Positions 17,119 to 25,825 of a DNA stretch of 64,000 nt are shown in pieces. Each line of letters begins with the position of its first letter. Within the stretch, counting starts at the first letter, position 1. The notes beneath the pieces are model-generated. The model did not search any database and was not told the DNA's origin. It saw only the letters and a program-made list of their open reading frames with translations. The DNA comes from Oscillospiraceae bacterium (lineage in GTDB: Bacteria; Bacillota; Clostridia; Oscillospirales; Oscillospiraceae), in NCBI GenBank assembly GCA_022799035.1, contig JAAWNQ010000001.1, positions 62,001 through 126,000 of the forward strand. Reading direction: 5' to 3'. The position numbers and the translations under genes were made by a program.

Positions 17119-17847
17119 ATGGGATTGCTGCAACGACTCTTTGGCCGTCAAAAGAGCATGGGACCGAGGTGCACAGCGGTGGTACCGGCGGCGGGGCGAT
17201 CTCTTCGGATGGGGGAGGACAAGCTGTTTCTTTCTCTGGGGGAGGTGCCGATGATCCTGCGGACCCTGCGGACTCTGGAGAGCAGTGGTTACATCGCCGA
17301 GATCGTGATCGCGACTCAGGAGGAAAGCATTGTCCCCCTGGGCCAGCTATGCAAGGATGCGGCCCTGACTAAGGTGACCAAGATCGTGGTGGGGGGAGAG
17401 ACCCGGGCTGCCTCTGTGCTGGCGGGGATCCGGGAGGCGGATCCGACCACTGAACTCATCGCTGTCCATGACGGGGACCGGCCGCTGGCGACGGTGGGAT
17501 TGATCGACGCCGCCATCGAGAAGGCCGCGGAACGGGGTGCGGCGGCCCCAGCGGTGCCGGTGAAGGATACCGTGAAGCGGGCGGTGGGGGGGATGGTGGA
17601 GACTACCCTGGACCGGTCAGAGTTATTTGCGGTCCAGACCCCCCAGGTTTTTGAACATGGTTTGATCCTGGGGGCCCTGGAAAAGGCGATCGCCGATGGG
17701 GCGGCCATCACCGACGACTGTTCTGCTGTGGAGCGGCTGGGGGTACCCGTCTGTCTCACCGAAGGCTCCTATGACAATATCAAGCTGACCACGCCGGAGG
17801 ATCTGGCGGTGGCCGAGGCCATTCTGGAAAGGTGGGGACTGCTGTGA
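17119..17847 (+). CDS. ispD: 2-C-methyl-D-erythritol 4-phosphate cytidylyltransferase
   Basis: MEP-pathway enzyme of 242 residues that couples CTP to methylerythritol phosphate. The nucleotide-binding start [19 protein letters not shown] has the Gly/Arg loop and Lys of the family. The active-site segment reads VHDGDRP rather than the usual VHDAARP, keeping the Asp and Arg that matter. TPQVF and the C-terminal [10 protein letters not shown] motif are present. The ATG at 17119 is chosen because AAGGAG at 17104-17109 is 9 bases upstream; longer in-frame extensions lack this spacing and add unrelated residues. It overlaps ispF by 4 bp. Confidence 0.93.
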   Translation: MGLLQRLFGRQKSMGPRCTAVVPAAGRSLRMGEDKLFLSLGEVPMILRTLRTLESSGYIAEIVIATQEESIVPLGQLCKDAALTKVTKIVVGGETRAASVLAGIREADPTTELIAVHDGDRPLATVGLIDAAIEKAAERGAAAPAVPVKDTVKRAVGGMVETTLDRSELFAVQTPQVFEHGLILGALEKAIADGAAITDDCSAVERLGVPVCLTEGSYDNIKLTTPEDLAVAEAILERWGLL

Positions 17848-18323
17848 GGATCGGGCAAGGCTATGATGTTCACCGACTGGTGGAGGGACGGAGGCTGATC
17901 CTGGGAGGAGTGGATATCCCTTGGGAAAAGGGGCTGCTGGGTCACTCCGACGCCGATGTGCTGACCCACGCCCTTATGGACGCGCTCTTGGGAGCCTGCG
18001 CCTTGGGGGATATCGGACGCTTGTTTCCCGACAATGACCCTGCCTATAGGGGGGCGGACAGTCTTCTCCTGCTGGACGAAGTGGTACAACTTTTGAAGAA
18101 AAAAGATTTTTTTGTGGAAAATGTGGATGTGACCGTCATCGCCCAGGCTCCTAAATTGGCTCCGTATGTGATGGAGATGCGGCAGAATTTGGCTGGAAGG
18201 CTGGGGATCGGGCTGGATAGAGTTAGTGTAAAGGCCACCACCGAGGAGCATTTAGGCTTCACTGGAAGGGGAGAGGGCATAGCCGCCCAGGCGGTGTGTT
18301 TGGTGGGAGAGGTTAAGAAATGA
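17844..18323 (+). CDS. ispF: 2-C-methyl-D-erythritol 2,4-cyclodiphosphate synthase
   Basis: A 159-residue trimeric zinc enzyme of the MEP pathway. The N-terminal motif GQGYDVHRL provides metal ligands Asp and His, and [19 protein letters not shown] and DIGRLFPD follow. The C-terminal [16 protein letters not shown] is the substrate/trimer motif. The GTG at 17844 overlaps the ispD stop (GTGA), with AAGGTGG 8 bases upstream. Length equals that of other IspF proteins (155-160). Confidence 0.95.
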   Translation: MRIGQGYDVHRLVEGRRLILGGVDIPWEKGLLGHSDADVLTHALMDALLGACALGDIGRLFPDNDPAYRGADSLLLLDEVVQLLKKKDFFVENVDVTVIAQAPKLAPYVMEMRQNLAGRLGIGLDRVSVKATTEEHLGFTGRGEGIAAQAVCLVGEVKK

Positions 18324-18403
18324 GCTGTGCTTGAAAAGGGAGGAAACAGTAAGAAGGATTTATGGGACGGGTTGACTAAAGTTTATATGGAAGAAGGACC
18401 AAA

Positions 18404-18445
18404 GGCTCCTCCGCCGCATATCATGCGGTGAGAGGAGCCTTTTTG
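18404..18445 (+). terminator. Intrinsic terminator after ispF
   Basis: GGCTCCT at 18404-18410 pairs with AGGAGCC at 18433-18439, with a second inner stem CCGCAT/ATGCGG, followed by TTTTT at 18440-18444. The 178-bp gap from ispF to the next gene holds this hairpin and no other recognisable element. Confidence 0.88.
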
Positions 18446-18501
18446 CCTTTCTCGTGGAAGGCCATTTCTCTCATACCCATAGAAAGGAATGGTCGTTCGT
18501 T

Positions 18502-18756
18502 ATGGTGTATTATTTGATCATCTGCCGATCCCTGACTTACGCCCAGAGGACCCAGATGGCCCTGGAGCGTGCGGGGATCACTGCCCATATCCTTCGGTCC
18601 CCTAAGGTGATCGACAGCGAGGGATGCAGTCATTCGGTGAAGGTATCGGAACGGAATCTGGCTCCCGCCCTGGTGGTGCTGGCCCGGGTGGGACTAAGCC
18701 CCAAGCGGGTGTTTATCATGGCAAGCGACGGGAGCTACAAGGAGGTGCTGCTGTGA
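18502..18756 (+). CDS. DUF3343 domain-containing protein (putative Se/S carrier-like)
   Basis: An 84-residue protein of the DUF3343 family, small and of ferredoxin-like fold. The N-terminal strand YYLIICRSLTYAQRTQMAL begins the domain. The usual CGY/CG motif appears as EGCSHSVKV, which keeps one Cys. Members are often next to selenium or sulfur transfer genes; here the next gene is a cysteine desulfurase-like enzyme whose start overlaps this stop. ATG 18502 is preceded by AGAAAGGAA about 12 bases upstream. Role as a sulfur or selenium acceptor is inference. Confidence 0.8.
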   Translation: MVYYLIICRSLTYAQRTQMALERAGITAHILRSPKVIDSEGCSHSVKVSERNLAPALVVLARVGLSPKRVFIMASDGSYKEVLL

Positions 18757-19880
18757 TGGTCTATTTGGATAGTGCCGCCACCACGCTGCAAAAACCTCCC
18801 GCCGTCCGTCGGGCGGTTCTTTCGGCCATGGAGCGGATGGCCTCCCCAGGGCGGGGAGGCCATCGCCCCGCCATGTTAGCGGCTGAGACAGCTTTTTCCT
18901 GCCGGGAGGCGGCGGCAGAGCTTTTTCACCTGAAGGATCCGGAAAATGTGGTCTTTACCCTCAACGCTACTCACGCTTTGAATATCGCAATCAAATCGAC
19001 GGTGAAGCCGGGGGATACGGTGGTGGTTTCGGGGTATGAGCACAATGCCATCACCCGGCCCTTGGCTGCCTTGGGCTGTCATATCAAGGTGGCCCGTTCC
19101 CCTCTTTTTGACCGGGAGGGAATTCTGGCGGCCTTTGACCGGGAAATCACAGGGGAGGTCTCCTGTGTGATCTGCACCCATGTTTCCAACGTTTTCGGCT
19201 TCATCCTGCCCGTAAAGGAGATTGCCGGAATGTGTAGGGAGCGTAACGTACCCTTCATTCTGGACGCCTCTCAATCCGCCGGGGCAATTCCTGTTCACAT
19301 GGATGAACTTGGGTGCGCTTTTATTGGAATGCCGGGACACAAGGGGCTCTATGGACCCCAGGGGACAGGGCTTCTTCTCTGCGGGGAGGGAAAGAATACC
19401 CTGCCGCTGCTGGAGGGCGGGACGGGAAGCCTTTCTGCCAGGCAGGAGATGCCGGATTTTCTGCCGGACCGGTTGGAAGCGGGAACCCACAATGCTCCTG
19501 GAATCTCCGGCCTCTTGGAGGGGATCCGCTTCGTAAAGCGGCGGGGGGAGGGGAATATCCTTCGCCGGGAGAGGGAACTGACCCATATGGCGGTGACCGG
19601 TCTGGGAAGAATTCCCGGCATTACCCTATACGCAGCTGAGGTTCCGGAAAATCAGGCGGGCGTCCTCTCCTTCACTTTGGAGGGCATGGATTGCGAGGAA
19701 GTGGGGGAGAAGCTGGGACGGCGGGAGGTGGCTGTGCGGGCGGGGCTTCACTGTGCGCCCTATGCCCATGAAAGCGCAGGGACCATAGCGCAGGGAACAG
19801 TGCGGGCCAGCTTTTCCGATTTCAATACCCCTGGAGATGTGAAGCGTTTGATCCAGGAGATCTCCCTGCTGGCCCGGTAG
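18756..19880 (+). CDS. Aminotransferase class V-fold enzyme, cysteine desulfurase-like
   Basis: A 374-residue PLP enzyme of fold type I. It starts MVYLDSAATTLQKP like SufS/Csd. The PLP Lys is in GHKGLYGPQGTGLL (about 195), and a Cys in RAGLHCAPYAHES (about 330) is at the position of the persulfide Cys. The 'cysteine desulfurase family' of Firmicutes next to DUF3343 fits well. GGAGG at 18741-18745 supports the ATG at 18756, with GTG 18753 as an alternative. It probably delivers S (or Se) from cysteine to a partner, perhaps the DUF3343 protein. Confidence 0.88.
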   Translation: MVYLDSAATTLQKPPAVRRAVLSAMERMASPGRGGHRPAMLAAETAFSCREAAAELFHLKDPENVVFTLNATHALNIAIKSTVKPGDTVVVSGYEHNAITRPLAALGCHIKVARSPLFDREGILAAFDREITGEVSCVICTHVSNVFGFILPVKEIAGMCRERNVPFILDASQSAGAIPVHMDELGCAFIGMPGHKGLYGPQGTGLLLCGEGKNTLPLLEGGTGSLSARQEMPDFLPDRLEAGTHNAPGISGLLEGIRFVKRRGEGNILRRERELTHMAVTGLGRIPGITLYAAEVPENQAGVLSFTLEGMDCEEVGEKLGRREVAVRAGLHCAPYAHESAGTIAQGTVRASFSDFNTPGDVKRLIQEISLLAR

Positions 19881-19896
19881 GAGCAATATGACAGAG

Positions 19897-19930
19897 AAGG
19901 GACCTTGCGAAAAAGAAAGGTCCCTTTTCT
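19897..19930 (+). terminator. Intrinsic terminator after the desulfurase-like gene
   Basis: AAGGGACCTT at 19897-19906 pairs with AAGGTCCCTT at 19917-19926, followed by TTCT. Confidence 0.85.
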
Positions 19931-20001
19931 GCCGTTGAAAAAAGGACAGGCAGTTGACAGGAAAACAACAGAAATTCAGGAAAAATTCACATTTATCTCC
20001 C

Positions 20002-20030
20002 TTGCGTCCCGGAGGTAAATCAAGTATAAT
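20002..20030 (+). promoter_or_regulatory. Sigma-A-type promoter of cdaA-cdaR
   Basis: TTGCGT at 20002-20007 and TATAAT at 20025-20030 with 17 bp between; the cdaA start is 68 bp downstream. Confidence 0.75.
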
Positions 20031-20097
20031 AGTCATAATAGCGATGTTCTGCCTATCGGGATTAGACGGCGTTATACTTGGAAGAGGAGGGAGCGCA

Positions 20098-20994
20098 ATG
20101 GGACAACTTTGGGCGATGGCGGAGCGGACGATCTCCAACTTTGGGATGATCGCCATTACCGATATTATCGATATCGCCATCATGGCCTTCCTCATCTATA
20201 AACTTATCGTGCTGATCAGTTCCACTAATTCGGGAAAGGTCGCCAAGGGCATCCTCTTTTTGATCGCGGCCTTGGCGGTGTCCAGTCTGTGTAATCTCTA
20301 TACGGTGAGCTGGTTGCTGAACCGAGCCCTGGAGGTTGGGGTGCTGGCCCTTATCATCCTGTTTCAGCCGGAGCTCCGAAAGCTTTTGGAGCAAGTGGGC
20401 AGCAGCCGCATCGGCAAGGTGTTTTCTGGCAACCGGACGGTGGCTCCTGACGAGTTGGATATGGCCATCACGCAGACGGTGGAGGCGTACGCAGACCTTT
20501 CCAAGAGCAAGACCGGCGCCCTGATGGTTTTTGAGCGGAATAACATGCTGGATGATGTGATCCGTACAGGCACAGCTCTGGATACGGTGGTCAACAGCGA
20601 GCTTTTAAAGAATATTTTTTGGAACAAGGCGCCTCTCCATGATGGGGCGGTCATTATCCGGGATGGCCGCATAGTGGGAGCCGGCTGTATGCTCCCCATG
20701 TCAGGAAACCTGAATCTTTCCCGGGAGTTGGGTATGCGGCACCGGGCGGGGATCGGCGTCAGTGAGCAGACCGACGCGGTGGTGGCCATCGTGTCGGAGG
20801 AGACGGGTTCCATCTCGGTGGCGGTGGGCGGTATGCTCAAGCGTCACTTGGCTCCGGAGACCATGGAGCGGCTTCTCCGTAATGAGCTGATGGGAGAGGC
20901 AAAGGAGGATGAGTCCTCCATTTTCAACAGACTGTCCGCGTTGATCCAGGGCGGGAAGGAAGGGAAAGGGAATGGGGAGAACAACAAAAAATAG
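20098..20994 (+). CDS. cdaA: Diadenylate cyclase CdaA
   Basis: Membrane-bound c-di-AMP synthase of 298 residues. Three N-terminal transmembrane helices lie within ~18-85, followed by a coiled linker and the DAC domain (~100-265). Its catalytic motifs are LHDGAVII and RHRAGIGVSEQTDA. It condenses two ATP into c-di-AMP, which controls potassium and osmolyte balance. ATG 20098 has GAGGAGGGA in front and lies below the promoter; upstream in-frame codons would overlap the promoter. The next gene, cdaR, overlaps by 23 bp. Confidence 0.95.
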   Translation: MGQLWAMAERTISNFGMIAITDIIDIAIMAFLIYKLIVLISSTNSGKVAKGILFLIAALAVSSLCNLYTVSWLLNRALEVGVLALIILFQPELRKLLEQVGSSRIGKVFSGNRTVAPDELDMAITQTVEAYADLSKSKTGALMVFERNNMLDDVIRTGTALDTVVNSELLKNIFWNKAPLHDGAVIIRDGRIVGAGCMLPMSGNLNLSRELGMRHRAGIGVSEQTDAVVAIVSEETGSISVAVGGMLKRHLAPETMERLLRNELMGEAKEDESSIFNRLSALIQGGKEGKGNGENNKK

Positions 20995-22210
20995 GGGCCT
21001 CTATATGGTTCTCTCTGTGATCCTGGCTGTTGTCCTGTGGGTCTATGTGGTGGGAGTTTTGAACCCGGACAGCTCCGGACTGGTGCGAAATCTGCCGGTG
21101 ACCTTTGTGGGTACAGATGTGTTGGAGAGCCGGGGACTGATGATCACCAACGGATTGGAGCAGACGGTTACCCTAAATGTGAATGGAAAGAGGGATGCGC
21201 TCCTGGCTCTGTCGGCCGAGACAGTGTCTATTACCATAGACGTATCCTCTATCACTCAGCCGGGCCAGTATTCCAATGAGTATCAGATCTCTTACAATCA
21301 GCCCTCCGGTGTTTCCTTCAGTTCTCTGGCTACCACGGACCGCTATCCTCAGACCGTGTCCTACACCGTTGTCCGCCAAGCCACCCGGACGATTCCGGTG
21401 AAGGGTATGATGACGGGGAAGGTGGCCGACGGTTATCAGGCCGGCGAATTCTCTTTCGCTCCCGCTGCCATTGAGATTCGGGGGGAGGAATCCCTGGTGA
21501 ATCAAATCGACTATGTTTTGGTGACCCTGGACCAGAAGGATATGACAGAGACGTACAGCGGCGATTTGCCCTATACATTTATAGGCTTTACCGGAGACCA
21601 GGTGGACGGCAGCGCCCTGGAGGCAGATACTGCCCTGGTGCGGACGATTTTGCCCATCTCTCAGTTAAAAGAGGTAGAACTGACGGTGAATCTGATCCAC
21701 GGGGGCGGGACTACGGACCAGAATGTAAAGTGCGAGATCGAGCCCAAGACTATTATGGTTTCCGGCGCTTCCGCAGATCTGGAGCCCTTGAAGGAGATAT
21801 CCCTGGGAGATATAGACCTGTCCAAGGTGCTGGGCAGCGATACCCTCTCCTTCCACATTCCCCTGGCGGCGGAGTTGACCAATGTGAGCGGCAGCACGGA
21901 GGCTACCGTGAAGGTGACCATCCGGGGGTTAACCACCGCCACCCTGGAGGTGGATAATATTGAGTTTATCAATGTTCCTGAAGGGTATACCCCTCAGAAG
22001 GTGACCCAGACCCGTCAGGTCCAGATCCGGGGGGAGGCGGAGGCGGTGGCCTCTGTGACGCAATCCCAGCTTCGGATCGTGGCTGACCTGAATAACGCGG
22101 TGGCCGCTACCGGGACCCAGACTGTTCCGGTGAAAGTATACCTGGACGGCAGAAGCGATGTGGGCGTGGTGGGCGACTACAATATCGTGGTGTCCATCAC
22201 CCGGCGCTGA
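20972..22210 (+). CDS. cdaR: YbbR-like domain protein CdaR, regulator of CdaA
   Basis: A 412-residue extracytoplasmic protein held by one N-terminal transmembrane helix (~10-27), with four YbbR-like beta domains in tandem (about 40-120, 125-210, 215-310 and 315-405). Homologues interact with CdaA and modulate its cyclase activity. The start lies 23 bp inside cdaA. In Bacillus and Listeria glmM follows as the third gene; here it does not, and glmM is found at the far end of the window. Confidence 0.92.
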   Translation: MGRTTKNRGLYMVLSVILAVVLWVYVVGVLNPDSSGLVRNLPVTFVGTDVLESRGLMITNGLEQTVTLNVNGKRDALLALSAETVSITIDVSSITQPGQYSNEYQISYNQPSGVSFSSLATTDRYPQTVSYTVVRQATRTIPVKGMMTGKVADGYQAGEFSFAPAAIEIRGEESLVNQIDYVLVTLDQKDMTETYSGDLPYTFIGFTGDQVDGSALEADTALVRTILPISQLKEVELTVNLIHGGGTTDQNVKCEIEPKTIMVSGASADLEPLKEISLGDIDLSKVLGSDTLSFHIPLAAELTNVSGSTEATVKVTIRGLTTATLEVDNIEFINVPEGYTPQKVTQTRQVQIRGEAEAVASVTQSQLRIVADLNNAVAATGTQTVPVKVYLDGRSDVGVVGDYNIVVSITRR

Positions 22211-22228
22211 CCTTCGGGTTGACTGAGG

Positions 22229-23104
22229 ATGTTTGGCTATGTGCGGGCCCGGGAGGATACCCTTTCCCCGGAGGATCGGGCCGCCTACCAGAGTGTCTAC
22301 TGCGGATTGTGCCATACGTTGAAGAGGGAATATGGAAATATTCCTCGTCTGTTTCTCAACTATGACTTTGCCTTTCTTGCCATGGTTCTGGCGCCTGTAG
22401 AAGAACGGGGGAACGCCGGATGTTTGAGATGTCCCATGCACCCCTGGAAGGGGAGGGGTGTCTGCCCTGGGGGCGAATGGTTGAAGACTGCCGCTGGGGA
22501 GAGTGTGATCCTGACCTGGTGGAAATTGCGGGATACGGTGGCCGACGGCGGCTTTTTTGCCCGGATGGGGGCCCAGTTTCTCTCTCTCCTTCTGAGACCG
22601 GCCTATCGCAAAGCGAGGACCCGATACCTGGATTTCGACAGGGAGACCACCCTTCTTTTGGAGGAGCAGAGGTCTCTGGAAAGGGAGGAGTGTACCTCCA
22701 TAGACCGTACGGCGGACTGCTTTGCCCGACTCTTGGGGGCCGCAATCCCTCGAACGGGGGAGGAGAAGGTGGATAGACCCCGGGCCCAGCTTCTCTATCA
22801 TCTGGGCCGCTGGATCTACCTGATGGACGCGGTGGATGACCTGGAGGAGGATAGAAAGCGGGGAAGCTACAACCCGGTGGCGGCTCGCTTTCTTGACTGG
22901 AGCCGGGAGGAGCAGACTTATCTCCGCCAAAGTATGGACCACTCCCTGGCCCTGATGGGGGCGGCCTTTGAACTGCTTCCCCCCAACCCCTGGAACGGGG
23001 TGATGGAAAACATCATATACAGTGGCCTGCCAAATGTGGAAGAACTGGTTTTTTCCGGGAAGTGGCGGGAACGTCAAACCAAACGTAGGAGAAACGACGG
23101 ATGA
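22229..23104 (+). CDS. DUF5685 family protein
   Basis: A 291-residue, mainly helical, soluble protein of unknown function. The conserved start MFGYVRAREDTL is followed by VYCGLCHTL (a CxxC pair near 30-33) and a second Cys group CLRCPMHP near 70, which together look like a metal site. A DAVDDLEEDRKRGSYNP segment (about 205-221) resembles an Asp-rich pocket. The stop overlaps the DnaJ start by 4 bp, so the two are probably translated together and may act together. No enzymatic role is established. Confidence 0.83.
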   Translation: MFGYVRAREDTLSPEDRAAYQSVYCGLCHTLKREYGNIPRLFLNYDFAFLAMVLAPVEERGNAGCLRCPMHPWKGRGVCPGGEWLKTAAGESVILTWWKLRDTVADGGFFARMGAQFLSLLLRPAYRKARTRYLDFDRETTLLLEEQRSLEREECTSIDRTADCFARLLGAAIPRTGEEKVDRPRAQLLYHLGRWIYLMDAVDDLEEDRKRGSYNPVAARFLDWSREEQTYLRQSMDHSLALMGAAFELLPPNPWNGVMENIIYSGLPNVEELVFSGKWRERQTKRRRNDG

Positions 23105-23709
23105 ATGATCCATACAGTGTGCTGGGGATAGACCCCTCCGCCAGTGATGACGAGGTGAAGCGGGTCTACCGGGAATTGGCACGGAAGTACCACCCGGACA
23201 ATTACCAGAATAACCCTCTGGCAGATCTGGCGGAAGAGAAGATGAAAGAGATCAACGAGGCCTACGATACCATCACCCGGACTCGCTCCGGGGAGGGTGG
23301 ACAGGCTGGCTACGGTAGTGCCCAGCAGCAGTATCAGCGGCAGTATACCTATCAGCAGACCGCCGGGGGAGGGACCGCCGCTTATGCCCGGATCCGTCAG
23401 TATATCAACATGGGGGAGCTGGCCCAAGCGGAACAGCTTCTCCGCAACGCCCCACAGCAGACGGCGGAGTGGCACTTTTTATACGGCTATCTGGCCTACC
23501 GCAAGGGCTGGCTGGATGAGGCCACCCAGCATTTCCAGACTGCCTGCGCCATGGAGCCGGGGAATCCGGAGTATCGGCAGGCCATGGCGATGATGCAGCA
23601 GGGAGGGACCCGTTATCGTCCTGCCGGCTATTCCTCCGCGGGCTGTGACCCCTGCACCACCTATTTCTGTATCAGCATGTGTACTCCCTGGGGTGGTCCC
23701 TGTTGTTAA
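23101..23709 (+). CDS. J domain-containing protein with Cys-rich tail
   Basis: A 202-residue protein. The J domain (1-~65) carries HPD at 31-33, needed to stimulate DnaK ATPase. A Gln/Gly/Tyr-rich linker (~72-98) leads to a TPR-like helical part (~100-165: ARIRQYINMGELAQAEQLL and the following repeat). The tail ends in six Cys within 18 residues (CDPCTTYFCISMCTPWGGPCC). It lacks the zinc and client domains of full DnaJ, so it is a specialised co-chaperone. It is coupled to the DUF5685 gene upstream. Confidence 0.9.
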   Translation: MNDPYSVLGIDPSASDDEVKRVYRELARKYHPDNYQNNPLADLAEEKMKEINEAYDTITRTRSGEGGQAGYGSAQQQYQRQYTYQQTAGGGTAAYARIRQYINMGELAQAEQLLRNAPQQTAEWHFLYGYLAYRKGWLDEATQHFQTACAMEPGNPEYRQAMAMMQQGGTRYRPAGYSSAGCDPCTTYFCISMCTPWGGPCC

Positions 23710-23739
23710 GCTGCGGGGGTTTTCAAATCTTGGTTTTTG

Positions 23740-23748
23740 TGTTATAAT
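23740..23748 (+). promoter_or_regulatory. Extended -10 promoter of yicC-remA-gmk-rpoZ
   Basis: TGTTATAAT at 23740-23748 is an extended -10 element (TGnTATAAT). A poor -35, TTTTCA at 23720-23725, stands 17 bp from TATAAT. The yicC start is 41 bp downstream. Confidence 0.65.
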
Positions 23749-23788
23749 ATTGCAACTCTTGAATTGGGTTGGAAAGGATGTGTAGCCA

Positions 23789-24673
23789 GTGGTGAGGAGT
23801 ATGACCGGCTATGGACGGGCTAAGCAGTCCCGGAATGGCCGGAACATCACGGTAGAGCTTCGCAGTGTTAATAACCGTTATCTGGACTGCACGGTAAAGA
23901 TGCCTCGGGCCTTTATTTTTGCGGAGGACGCCATCAAGAACCTGGTCCAAAAGGGTGTGGGTCGGGGAAAGGTGGATGTGTTCATTACTGTGGAATCCGC
24001 CGGAGCGGAGGAGACGGTGGTTACCGTCAATGAATCTTTAGCCAACAGCTATGTAGCTGTGTTGAAGCAACTGCGGACCATCGCAGGGGAGTGTGTCACC
24101 CCCACCTTCCAGGTCACCGAGCTGGCCCGCCTTCCGGATATCCTGACCATCACCAAGGCGGAGGAGGATCTGGAGACCATCTCCGCCGATCTCTGCGCGG
24201 TGGCGGAGGAGGCTATTGCCGCCCATGCGGCCATGAGAGAGACTGAGGGGAAGCGTTTGGCGGAGGATGTGCTCTCCCGGGCGGAGACCATCTCAAACCT
24301 TCTTTCCCGGGTGGAGGAACGTGCCCCCGGCATTGTGGAGGATTACCGGGCCCGGCTTACAGCCAAGCTGCAGGAGGTCCTGGGAAACACCCAGATTGAC
24401 GAAGGCCGTATTCTTGCTGAGGCGGCCATTTACGCCGACAAGGTGGCGGTGGATGAGGAGACGGTACGGCTTCGCTCCCACCTTTCTCAGCTTCGTGAGA
24501 TGCTGGAGCAGGGTGGCGCCATTGGACGGAAGCTTGATTTCCTGATTCAGGAGTTTAACCGGGAGGCCAACACCATCGGTTCCAAGTGCAGTGATATTGA
24601 GACATCCCGCCTGGTGGTGGATATCAAGGCGGAGATCGAAAAGATCCGGGAGCAGATCCAGAATATTGAGTGA
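23789..24673 (+). CDS. YicC/YloC family endoribonuclease
   Basis: A 294-residue protein. The conserved N-terminus reads VRSMTGYGRA, the middle is helical, and the C-terminal DUF1732 domain has the signature GRKLDFLIQEFNREANTI (~247-264). Family members are metal-dependent RNases that shorten mRNAs. Start choice is uncertain among GTG 23789, GTG 23792 and ATG 23801; GGAAAGGA 10 bases ahead supports 23789. It opens the conserved yicC-remA-gmk-rpoZ cluster. Confidence 0.93.
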   Translation: MVRSMTGYGRAKQSRNGRNITVELRSVNNRYLDCTVKMPRAFIFAEDAIKNLVQKGVGRGKVDVFITVESAGAEETVVTVNESLANSYVAVLKQLRTIAGECVTPTFQVTELARLPDILTITKAEEDLETISADLCAVAEEAIAAHAAMRETEGKRLAEDVLSRAETISNLLSRVEERAPGIVEDYRARLTAKLQEVLGNTQIDEGRILAEAAIYADKVAVDEETVRLRSHLSQLREMLEQGGAIGRKLDFLIQEFNREANTIGSKCSDIETSRLVVDIKAEIEKIREQIQNIE

Positions 24674-24694
24674 CCGGAGGTAGGAGGGACAGGG

Positions 24695-24961
24695 ATGAAG
24701 CTGGTGAATATCGGTTTTGGTAATATGATCTCCGCCCAGCGGCTCGTCTCTGTTATCGGTCCCGACTCCGCGCCGGTAAAGCGGATGATCCAGGAGGCCC
24801 GGGAAGCCGGGGAACTAATCGACGCCACATACGGTCGCAGGACCCGGGCTGTACTTATCATGGACAGCGGACATATCGTTCTATCGGCCCTCCAGCCGGA
24901 GACCGTATCCGCCCGCATAAGTGGAAAAGAGATAGAGACCAGCGAGGAGGAGCTTCCATGA
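24695..24961 (+). CDS. remA: Extracellular matrix regulatory protein RemA (DUF370)
   Basis: An 88-residue DNA-binding regulator with the complete DUF370 fold: [19 protein letters not shown] at the start and [19 protein letters not shown] in the middle. In Bacillus RemA activates matrix and osmoprotection genes; its role in Clostridia is not known. It is placed between yicC and gmk as in most Firmicutes and overlaps gmk by 4 bp. Confidence 0.94.
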   Translation: MKLVNIGFGNMISAQRLVSVIGPDSAPVKRMIQEAREAGELIDATYGRRTRAVLIMDSGHIVLSALQPETVSARISGKEIETSEEELP

Positions 24962-25566
24962 CACCAAAGAAACAGCGGGGGCAGCTCATTGTGCTGTCCG
25001 GGCCCTCCGGAGTGGGCAAGAGCACTGTGATCGCCGAGTTGTTGAGCGAGCGGCCGGATATGTATTTCTCTGTCTCCTTTACCACCCGGAAGCCTCGGGT
25101 GGGGGAAGCGGACGGGGTGAACTACTACTTCGTCTCCAAAGAGACCTTTGAGGAGATGATCGGCCGGGATGAGTTTTTGGAGTATGCCCAGTATGTGGAC
25201 AACTACTACGGGACCTCCCTGAAACTTATCCAGGAGAAGGTGGAAGCGGGGATTGATGTGCTGTTGGATATAGAGATCCAGGGCGCGGCCAAAGTCCGGG
25301 AGAAGTGCCCGGACGCAGTGCTGATCTTTATTATGCCTCCCTCCTTTGAGGAGTTGTCCCGGCGGCTTCACGGACGCCAGACTGATGACGAGAAGGTCAT
25401 CCAGGGCCGGCTCCAAAAAGCCCGGGAGGAATGGAAGGAAATTCCCAACTATGACTATTTAGTTGTGAATGATAAGGTGCCCCATGCCGCCCATGAGATC
25501 ATGGCGATCCTGACGGCGGAGGGCTGCCGTACGAAATACCGCAAGGATTGGATGGAAGGAGTTTGA
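24958..25566 (+). CDS. gmk: Guanylate kinase
   Basis: A 202-residue P-loop kinase phosphorylating GMP to GDP. The Walker [11 protein letters not shown] is at ~14-23, followed by [19 protein letters not shown] of the GMP-binding region and DIEIQGA. The length is normal. Coupled to remA upstream and 6 bp from rpoZ downstream. Confidence 0.96.
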   Translation: MTPKKQRGQLIVLSGPSGVGKSTVIAELLSERPDMYFSVSFTTRKPRVGEADGVNYYFVSKETFEEMIGRDEFLEYAQYVDNYYGTSLKLIQEKVEAGIDVLLDIEIQGAAKVREKCPDAVLIFIMPPSFEELSRRLHGRQTDDEKVIQGRLQKAREEWKEIPNYDYLVVNDKVPHAAHEIMAILTAEGCRTKYRKDWMEGV

Positions 25567-25572
25567 TGACCT

Positions 25573-25767
25573 ATGATGCTCGACCCCCCTATGAAAAATT
25601 TGCTTAAGCAGGTACCCAGCCGTTATCAACTGGTGAATGTGGTGGCCCATGAGGCTCGGCAGATCGCCAGCCAGGCGGAGGATGAGGGATACTCCCTGAC
25701 AGAGAAGCCTGTGACCCTGGCCCTCCAGAAGGTGGCCGCGGGTGAGTCTGATACAGGTAGAGAATGA
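25573..25767 (+). CDS. rpoZ: DNA-directed RNA polymerase subunit omega
   Basis: The small omega subunit (64 residues), which helps assemble the beta' subunit. The conserved block PSRYQLVNVVAHEARQIA is at ~15-32, followed by EKPVTLALQKVAAGE. It follows gmk as expected. Translation may start at ATG 25573 or 25576. In many relatives coaBC follows; here a terminator and priA do. Confidence 0.93.
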   Translation: MMLDPPMKNLLKQVPSRYQLVNVVAHEARQIASQAEDEGYSLTEKPVTLALQKVAAGESDTGRE

Positions 25768-25772
25768 GAGAT

Positions 25773-25806
25773 AAGCGCCTGGGCCGCGCCCCGGCGCTTG
25801 TTTTTC
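25773..25806 (+). terminator. Intrinsic terminator after rpoZ
   Basis: AAGCGCC at 25773-25779 pairs with GGCGCTT at 25793-25799, followed by GTTTTT. Confidence 0.87.
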
Positions 25807-25825
25807 GGGGAAGGGAGGAGCCGAT

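Noticed and set aside
17468..17490. IspD VHDGDRP instead of VHDAARP
   Set aside because: The catalytically important Asp and Arg are kept; the change looks like lineage variation.
18324..18501. Possible riboswitch in the gap after ispF
   Set aside because: Only a simple two-step hairpin with T-tract is present; too short and simple for a known aptamer, so called a terminator.
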